A DNA stretch of 64,000 bases from DATAAP01 sp041690495 (GTDB taxonomy: Bacteria; Pseudomonadota; Alphaproteobacteria; CACIAM-22H2). A model generated the notes under the pieces. It worked only from the letters and a program-made list of their open reading frames with translations. It made no database searches and was not told the DNA's origin. The stretch spans positions 62,001-126,000 of the forward strand of contig JAWLHE010000012.1 in assembly GCA_041690495.1 (NCBI GenBank), given 5' to 3'. Position 1 is the stretch's first letter. Every line of letters starts with the position of its first letter. The position numbers and the translations under genes were made by a program. Shown in pieces: positions 59,152 through 64,000 of the stretch.

Positions 59152-60333
59152 ATGCCGATCCAAGCCGATCTTGCCGACTGCCTGCCCTCCGATGCGGCGC
59201 AGGCGCTGCTGGTCGGGCGGGTCTGGATGCCGGACCGCGCGGGCCCGTGCGTCGCCGCTCTGCGCGGGCAGGAGCTGGTCGATCTCACGCCGCACTGGCC
59301 GACGGTCGCCGAGCTGATGAATGCGCTGGATGTCGCGGCGGTGCGCGCCGCGATCGCGGATGCGCCCGTGCTCGGTGCGCTCGACGCCATCGCGGCGAAC
59401 GGCGCGCTCGCGGGCCGCGACGCGACGCGGCCGTTCCTGCTGGCGCCCTGCGATCTGCAGGCGATCAAGGCGGCCGGCGTGACCTTCGTCGCCAGCCTGC
59501 TCGAGCGCGTGATCGAGGAGCGCGCGCGCGGCAATCCGGGCGCCGCCGAGGCGATCCGCCGCGACCTCGTGGCGGCGATCGGCCAGGACCTCGAGACGGT
59601 GGCGCCCGGCTCGCCGACCGCGGCAGCACTCAAGGATGCGCTCGTGAGCAAGGGCATGTGGTCGCAGTATCTCGAGGTCGGCATCGGCCCCGATGCCGAG
59701 ATTTTCACCAAGGCGCCGCCGATGGCCGCGGTCGGCCATGGCGCCGAGATCGGCATTCATCCGAGTTCCACGTGGAACAATCCCGAGCCGGAGGTGGTGC
59801 TCGTCGTCAACGCCGCGGGCCGGATCGTCGGCGCGTCGCTCGGCAACGACGTCAACCTGCGCGACTTCGAGGGGCGCAGCGCGCTGCTGCTCGGCAAGGC
59901 GAAGGACAACAATGCGAGCACGGCGATCGGTCCGTTCATCCGCGTCTTCGACGAGCGCTTCACGCTTGCGACCGTGGCGCAGGCCGACGTGAAGCTGTCC
60001 GTGCTCGGCGAGGACCAGTTCCGGCTCGCTGGCCTCAACTCGATGCGCAAGATCAGCCGGCCGCCCGAGGATCTCGTGTGCGCGACGATCGGCGCGCACC
60101 ACCAGTATCCCGACGGCTTCGTGCTGTTCCTCGGCACGATGTTTGCGCCGGTCGAGGACCGCGACGCGCCCGGCAAGGGCTTCACCCACAGGATCGGCGA
60201 TCTCGTCACGATCGAGACGCCGTCGCTCGGCCGCCTCGTCAACCGCGTCAATCACTGCACCGAGATCGCGCCCTGGAATTTCGGCGCCGGCGCCCTCATG
60301 CGCAACCTCGCGAAGCGCGGATTGCTGGACTGA
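59152..60333 (+). CDS. Fumarylacetoacetate hydrolase-family protein
   Basis: A 393-residue protein. The C-terminal two thirds is the FAH fold: metal-binding Glu residues in NPEPEVVLVVNAAGRIVGA, then GNDVNLRDFEGRSALLLGKA and KDNNASTAIGPFIRVFDE. These match the long bacterial FAH-family members acting on sugar-acid or aromatic-derived diketones (dehydratase/hydrolase activity). Metal ligands look intact. GAGG precedes the ATG at 59152. It is convergent with ccdB, 9 nt apart. Confidence 0.88.
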   Translation: MPIQADLADCLPSDAAQALLVGRVWMPDRAGPCVAALRGQELVDLTPHWPTVAELMNALDVAAVRAAIADAPVLGALDAIAANGALAGRDATRPFLLAPCDLQAIKAAGVTFVASLLERVIEERARGNPGAAEAIRRDLVAAIGQDLETVAPGSPTAAALKDALVSKGMWSQYLEVGIGPDAEIFTKAPPMAAVGHGAEIGIHPSSTWNNPEPEVVLVVNAAGRIVGASLGNDVNLRDFEGRSALLLGKAKDNNASTAIGPFIRVFDERFTLATVAQADVKLSVLGEDQFRLAGLNSMRKISRPPEDLVCATIGAHHQYPDGFVLFLGTMFAPVEDRDAPGKGFTHRIGDLVTIETPSLGRLVNRVNHCTEIAPWNFGAGALMRNLAKRGLLD

Positions 60334-60342
60334 ACGTTCGCG

Positions 60343-60648
60343 TCAGGAGCCCTGCAGGAGGAAGTCGAGCGCCTGGAGGATCTCGATGCGCTTTTCGCGG
60401 AGTGAGGTAACGAATGCGCCGAGTTCATTCGTGTCGACGCCAGCCAGCTCTGGCGTGACCATCACATAAGGTTTTTCCGAGATCGTGAATACCGGTGTCA
60501 ACCGGCGGATCGGCGCGCCGTACGTCTTGAGTGGATGGAGCGGGACGACAACACGCGTCCACAGTCGCTCCAGAAAGTCGCTCTGTACGTCAAGCAGCAG
60601 CGGCGGAAATGTCCCGCGTCGGTTCTTGACGACGTCGAAGCGCGCCAT
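60343..60648 (-). CDS. ccdB: CcdB-family toxin
   Basis: A 101-residue protein. PPLLLDVQSDFLERLWTRVV and VPLHP are close to CcdB, which poisons DNA gyrase. The F-plasmid toxin ends in Trp-Gly-Ile residues essential for gyrase poisoning; here the end is FLLQGS, so toxic activity is uncertain. Its start overlaps the ccdA stop by one base. It lies downstream of parB. Confidence 0.9.
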   Translation of the reverse strand: MARFDVVKNRRGTFPPLLLDVQSDFLERLWTRVVVPLHPLKTYGAPIRRLTPVFTISEKPYVMVTPELAGVDTNELGAFVTSLREKRIEILQALDFLLQGS

Positions 60649-60902
60649 CAGAACCGGCGAAGGCCCTTGGTAGAGACACCGTGCCGTTCGACGCGTGCGT
60701 TGTACTCGTCGATCGCCTGGGTGTTCTCTTCAAGCCATTTCGCGTGCTCTCGCTCGGCGACCGCCTCGGTGAGCGCGCGCTCGGCCACTTGCGAAGCATT
60801 GATCCCGTGTCGCTTGACCGCCGACAGTACGTCCTCGCGGATCGAAAGATTCGCCGCGCGCCGTCGCGGCGCGGCCGTTTTCGTTGCGGCCGGCTTTCCC
60901 AC
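60648..60902 (-). CDS. ccdA: CcdA-family antitoxin
   Basis: An 84-residue protein: basic ribbon-helix-helix-like N-terminal part (RRAANLSIREDVLSAVKRHG), then a C-terminal toxin-binding tail (ENTQAIDEYNARVERHGV, STKGLRRF) typical of chromosomal CcdA. Neutralises CcdB and should repress the operon. Gene starts 78 nt after the parB stop on the same strand. Confidence 0.9.
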   Translation of the reverse strand: MGKPAATKTAAPRRRAANLSIREDVLSAVKRHGINASQVAERALTEAVAEREHAKWLEENTQAIDEYNARVERHGVSTKGLRRF

Positions 60903-60980
60903 GCTGACCTCCTATGCGTATCCTATGCGCATGACGGCATGCGCCCGAGTCCGCGCGCGGACAAGACCCGCGCAACGCGC

Positions 60981-61910
60981 CTAAACCTTCGGCGCCCCCG
61001 TGATGCGGGTCAGCAGGTCGTCGAGCTGGTCGAGCGTCTGGTAGTGGATGGTGATGCTGCCGCTCTTGCCCTTGGCGTTGATCGCGACCTTGAGGCCGAG
61101 GAACTCCGTCAGCGTCCGCTCCAGCGCCCGCGTGTCGGCATTGCCGGCAGGCAGGCCGGGATTCGGCTTCTTCTTCGCAGCCGCGCCGCCCTTGAGCGAG
61201 GCGACATAGGCCTCCGCCTCGCGCACCGTCAGGCCCTTGGCGACGATGTGCCTGGCGATCTCGGCCGCCTTCGCCAGGCCGACCAGCAGGCGCGCGTGGC
61301 CCGCGGTCAGCTTCTTCTCGCGCAGCAGCGCCTGCACCTCTTCGGGCAGCTCGAGCAGGCGCACCATGTTAGCGATGTGCGGCCGGCTCTTGCCGAGGCC
61401 GGTCGCGACCTGCTCCTGCGTGTAGTCGAACTCGTCCATCAGGCGGCGATAGGCGGTCGCCTCCTCGATGGCGCTGAGGTCCTGGCGCTGCAGGTTCTCG
61501 ACCAGCGCCGCCTCGAGCGCCTCGCGATCGGTGAAGTCGCGCACCAGCGCCGGGATCTCGTGCAGCTGCGCGGCCTGCGCCGCGCGCCAGCGCCGCTCGC
61601 CGGCGATCAGCTCGAACTTGGTCGGATCGTGCGGATGCTTGCGCACCAGGATCGGCTGCAGCACGCCCTGCGTCCTGATCGATGCGACCAGCTCGTCGAG
61701 CTCGGCCTTGTCGAACTCGCGCCGCGGCTGGTAGGCGCCCGGCATGATCTGCGCCACCGGCACGGCGCGCACGCCGCGCGGCGCCGGCGCCACGCCGACG
61801 ATGCCGCCGGGCGCGACCGGCGCCTTCTCCGGCGGACGCGTGTCTCCGAGCAGTGCCGAAAGTCCCCGGCCCAGCGCTTTCTTGGTCTGTTCTTTGGCCA
61901 CCTGTACCAC
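60981..61910 (-). CDS. parB: Chromosome-partitioning protein ParB
   Basis: A 309-residue CTPase DNA-clamp. ParB/Srx domain with PGAYQPRREFDKAELDELVA, the GERRWRAAQ box and LVENLQRQDLSAIEEATAY; HTH YTQEQVATGLGKSRPHIANM; C-terminal dimer domain ending LDQLDDLLTRITGAPKV. Binds parS, one perfect copy of which is in the nearby rsmG gene. It follows parA after 46 nt. Confidence 0.97.
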   Translation of the reverse strand: MVQVAKEQTKKALGRGLSALLGDTRPPEKAPVAPGGIVGVAPAPRGVRAVPVAQIMPGAYQPRREFDKAELDELVASIRTQGVLQPILVRKHPHDPTKFELIAGERRWRAAQAAQLHEIPALVRDFTDREALEAALVENLQRQDLSAIEEATAYRRLMDEFDYTQEQVATGLGKSRPHIANMVRLLELPEEVQALLREKKLTAGHARLLVGLAKAAEIARHIVAKGLTVREAEAYVASLKGGAAAKKKPNPGLPAGNADTRALERTLTEFLGLKVAINAKGKSGSITIHYQTLDQLDDLLTRITGAPKV

Positions 61911-61956
61911 CCCGTTGTCCCCACCCGTTTTCTTGGGCCGCGACCCGTCGCGGCCG

Positions 61957-62790
61957 TCAGGCCGCGACCGTCGCGGCGCTTGCCTGCGCGCTCTCCTGCT
62001 TGAGGAGCTCGCTCGCGAGCTTGATGTAGGCCTGGCTGCCCGAGCAGCGCAGGTCGTAGAGCAGCACCGGCTTGCCGTGGCTCGGCGCCTCGCTGACGCG
62101 CACGTTGCGCGGAATGACGGTGCTGTAGACCTTGTCGCCGAAGAAGCCGCGCACGTCGGCGGCGACCAGGTCGGAAAGGTTGTTGCGGCGGTCGTACATG
62201 GTCAGCACGACTCCCTGGATGTGCAACCTTGGGTTGAGTTTGTCCCGGACCCGGTCGACCGTGCGGATCAGGTGCGACAGCCCCTCCAGCGCGAAGAACT
62301 CGCACTGCAGCGGCACGAGCACCGCGTCGGCGGCGGTCAGCGCGTTGAGGGTCAGGAAGCCCAGCGCCGGCGGGCAGTCGATCATGATGTAGTCGTAGGC
62401 GAGCGTGCCGCGGGCGCGGTCCAAGGCGTCGGCGAGGCGGAACTCGCGCCGCTCGAGGTCGACCAGCTCGATCTCGGCGCCGGCGAGGTCGGGCGTCGCC
62501 GGCACCACCGCCAGGTTGGGTACGGAGGTCAGCACGACCGCGTCGGCCGGCGCCGCCGCCCCGATCAGCACGTCATAGGAGCCGATCCGGCGCTGGTCGG
62601 GCGTCAGGCCGAGGCCGGTCGAGGCGTTGCCCTGCGGGTCGAGGTCGAGGACGAGGATGCGCTTGCCGACCGCAGCGAGCGCCGTGGCGAGGTTGATCGC
62701 GGTCGTGGTCTTGCCGACCCCGCCTTTCTGGTTGGCGACGGCCAGGACCCTGGGAAGATGTGCGTGCGCAGCCGGTTGGACGTCAGTCAC
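61957..62790 (-). CDS. parA: Chromosome-partitioning ATPase ParA
   Basis: A 277-residue Walker-type ATPase. Deviant Walker A motif ANQKGGVGKTTTAINLATAL, Walker A' DLDPQGNASTGLG and Walker B MIDCPPALGFLTLNA. GTG at 62790 is preferred, giving a short start before VLAVANQKGG; a TTG at 62826 is possible. With ParB and parS it segregates the replication origin region. The order rsmG-parA-parB is the standard alphaproteobacterial arrangement. Confidence 0.97.
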   Translation of the reverse strand: MTDVQPAAHAHLPRVLAVANQKGGVGKTTTAINLATALAAVGKRILVLDLDPQGNASTGLGLTPDQRRIGSYDVLIGAAAPADAVVLTSVPNLAVVPATPDLAGAEIELVDLERREFRLADALDRARGTLAYDYIMIDCPPALGFLTLNALTAADAVLVPLQCEFFALEGLSHLIRTVDRVRDKLNPRLHIQGVVLTMYDRRNNLSDLVAADVRGFFGDKVYSTVIPRNVRVSEAPSHGKPVLLYDLRCSGSQAYIKLASELLKQESAQASAATVAA

Positions 62791-62970
62791 GATGTACGAA
62801 GCCTGGACCCCCCACCCGGCTTGCAACCCCGAATCGGACCGCCGGCGGGCGAGCCGGCATCATCCACATTCGGCGAGTCGCGGTCAATTCATGATGCGGC
62901 TTTGCGGCGCCGTGGCAGGCAACCTATGTTTATGACCGGTGAGATGGCCCGGGACAGAGAGGCAGCGACG

Positions 62971-63204
62971 ATGGATTCCCCCGCACCGAACCCGCCGACC
63001 TGGCGCGACCCCGACGGCAAGCCGGTGTCCTGCATCGAGAAGATCAAGGTGCTCAACGACAATTTCGCCGAGCTGCGCCGCCTGGCGCAGGATGCGTTCG
63101 AGGACGCCATCCTGATGGGCTGCGACGAGGCGCAGTTCCGCGCCGTGCTGCGCGCGCTCGTCGACTCGCTGGACAACCCCTATCGGGATCGGTCCATCGG
63201 ATAG
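62971..63204 (+). CDS. Small conserved-looking protein, unknown function
   Basis: A 77-residue soluble protein: TWRDPDGKPVSCIEKIKVLN, then DNFAELRRLAQDAFEDAILM and GCDEAQFRAVLRALVDSLDNP. Amphipathic helices with regular spacing point to a real gene. GAGAGG lies 8 nt before the ATG at 62971; a start at 62932 is possible. It sits divergently between parA and rsmG, where these genes are usually adjacent. No family recognised. Confidence 0.72.
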   Translation: MDSPAPNPPTWRDPDGKPVSCIEKIKVLNDNFAELRRLAQDAFEDAILMGCDEAQFRAVLRALVDSLDNPYRDRSIG

Positions 63205-63213
63205 ACCGTGCAT

Positions 63214-63288
63214 GGGCCGATCTGAGATCGGCCCCTACACGAGGTCGTTCTCAAAGCCCCGTGTAGGGGCGGATCCAAGATCCGCCCC
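63214..63288. repeat. Composite palindromic repeat
   Basis: Three nested inverted repeats: GGGCCGATC-TGA-GATCGGCCC (63214-63234), CTACACG (63235-63241) with CGTGTAG (63260-63266), and GGGGCGGATC-CAA-GATCCGCCCC (63266... to 63288). Located 9 nt after the 77-residue gene and 19 nt before the rsmG end, so it also separates two convergent genes. Confidence 0.8.
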
Positions 63289-63307
63289 TGTGCGCTCCAC
63301 TCCCGCC

Positions 63308-63961
63308 TCACCGCGGCTTGAGGCCGCGGATCTTGAGGATGACCCCGCCGGGGTCGGACTTGCTGGCGACCCGCTCGAGCTGGAACGCCCATTTCGTCTC
63401 GGCCGCGGCGATCTCCTGCGCCACCTTCTCGCCCTTGAGGAACAGGCACAGCCCGTCCGGCTTGACCAGCGGCCGGGCGAGGCCGAGCAGGGTGTCGAGG
63501 GGGGCCAGCGCCCGGGCTGTCACCACGTCGGCGGCCATGCGGCCGCCCAGCGCCTCGGCCCGGACCGGCTGGATCTTGATCGCGCCGGCGATCCGCGCCG
63601 CGCGCGCCGCCTCGGCCAGGAACGCGGCCTTGCGGCTGTCGGATTCGACCAGATGGACGGTGATGTCGCGCCCGGCGGCCTCGGCGACGATCGCCAGCAC
63701 CAGGCCGGGAAAGCCGGCGCCGCTGCCGAGGTCGACGACCACCCGGGCATTGGCCGGCAGGTGGCCGTAGAGCTGGGCCGAATCGAGGAAGTGGCGCCGC
63801 CACACCTCCGGCAGGGTCGCCGGCCCGACCAGGTTGATCTTCGCCTGCCACTTCGCCAGCAGGGCGGCATAGGCCTCGAGCCGCGCCAATGTTTCACGTG
63901 AAACATTGGCCGACAGCCGGGGCAGGGCAGCCTTGGCGAAGTCCTCGGGAGTCATGTCCAT
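63308..63961 (-). CDS. rsmG: 16S rRNA (guanine-N7)-methyltransferase
   Basis: A 217-residue methyltransferase that modifies G527 of 16S rRNA. SAM motif VVDLGSGAGFPGLVLAI; earlier WQAKINLVGPATLPEVWRRH and FLDSAQLYGHL are typical. GGAG 8 nt before the ATG. The segment ANVSRETLA near residue 19 is encoded by a parS site. Residues to the right of the gene show no further complete gene. Confidence 0.97.
   Translation of the reverse strand: MDMTPEDFAKAALPRLSANVSRETLARLEAYAALLAKWQAKINLVGPATLPEVWRRHFLDSAQLYGHLPANARVVVDLGSGAGFPGLVLAIVAEAAGRDITVHLVESDSRKAAFLAEAARAARIAGAIKIQPVRAEALGGRMAADVVTARALAPLDTLLGLARPLVKPDGLCLFLKGEKVAQEIAAAETKWAFQLERVASKSDPGGVILKIRGLKPR
63890..63905. promoter_or_regulatory. parS centromere site
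   Basis: TGTTTCACGTGAAACA, a perfect match to the bacterial parS consensus, inside the extended palindrome AATGTTTCACGTGAAACATT (63888-63907). It lies within rsmG, encoding the NVSRET residues, and about 2 kb from parB. It is the expected ParB loading site and implies proximity to the chromosome origin. Confidence 0.95.
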
Positions 63962-64000
63962 TGCGACGCTCCGGGCAGATCGGCCTCTGCCGTTCTTCTA

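Noticed and set aside
58231..60255. A 674-codon open frame on the minus strand covering the FAH gene and extending into the ankyrin gene.
   Set aside because: Only the last 233 codons (ankyrin protein) look like protein; the rest is the antisense of the FAH gene, with Arg/His/Asp-rich shadow composition typical of GC-rich DNA.
63952..63999. A 15-codon open stretch to the right edge, ending over the rsmG start, considered as the end of mnmG.
   Set aside because: The residues do not resemble an MnmG C-terminus and another frame is also open; too short to call.

Overview
The window is GC-rich DNA with tightly packed genes, typical of an alphaproteobacterium. The evidence is gene content and order: hisB-DUF2628-hisH-hisA-hisF-hisE-hinT next to hslVU, rsmG-parA-parB with a perfect parS site inside rsmG, an isocitrate lyase gene divergent from a ScfR/RamB-type regulator, an EcfG-like general stress sigma factor with matching promoters, and a PAS_5-family protein. 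The assemblage suggests a free-living, oligotrophic Rhodospirillales/Hyphomicrobiales-type organism, but the genus cannot be fixed from the sequence alone.

Layout. 1-3.2 kb: end of a flavin-dependent monooxygenase gene, a MarR and an XRE regulator, and a YifB/ComM-type ATPase. 3.4-6.2 kb: two collinear paralogues of unknown function flanking an opposite-strand response regulator. 6.4-12.4 kb: a TRAP transporter (DctQMP), an SDR dehydrogenase, a PEP mutase/isocitrate lyase-family enzyme and a Tat-exported cyclase-family hydrolase, probably one catabolic locus. 12.5-16.7 kb: histidine biosynthesis operon. 17.2-19.8 kb: hslVU and a PAS_5 protein. 20.1-24.0 kb: panE-like reductase, aceA and its probable regulator. 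24.1-25.8 kb: a lower-GC toxin-antitoxin module (XRE-ImmA antitoxin and DUF4411/PIN toxin). 25.8-29.7 kb: MFS exporter, ArsN1-like acetyltransferase, LysR regulator, cytochrome c and two very small genes. 29.8-35.6 kb: leuS, an RTX-repeat protein and a split Aer-type PAS/MCP pair.

35.7-45.8 kb is a mosaic of small stress and envelope genes: cupin, an orphan PEP-CTERM miniprotein, PPOX flavoprotein, PRC-barrel protein, SGNH lipoprotein, lytic transglycosylase, DUF6134 protein, a second response regulator, an MFS-cupin-SDR operon and a LysE exporter. 45.8-50.0 kb: GcvA-type regulator, siroheme synthase domain, sulfite reductase and a 1-Cys peroxiredoxin. 50.2-57.7 kb: a lipoprotein/M48 protease operon, bactofilin, a LemA-TPM-TPM group, a TonB-like protein and the EcfG-like sigma factor. 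57.8-64 kb: ankyrin protein, FAH-family hydrolase, ccdAB, parAB, parS and rsmG.

Connecting threads. Four exact GGAAC-N16/17-CGTT motifs (the EcfG promoter consensus) lie upstream of the sigma factor gene, the DUF6134 gene, a 65-codon ORF and the SGNH lipoprotein gene. Two near matches precede the PRC-barrel gene and the first response regulator gene. This points to a local general-stress regulon. Two toxin-antitoxin modules and at least two families of palindromic intergenic repeats mark the more plastic spots. I saw no tRNA, rRNA, CRISPR array, insertion sequence or prophage.
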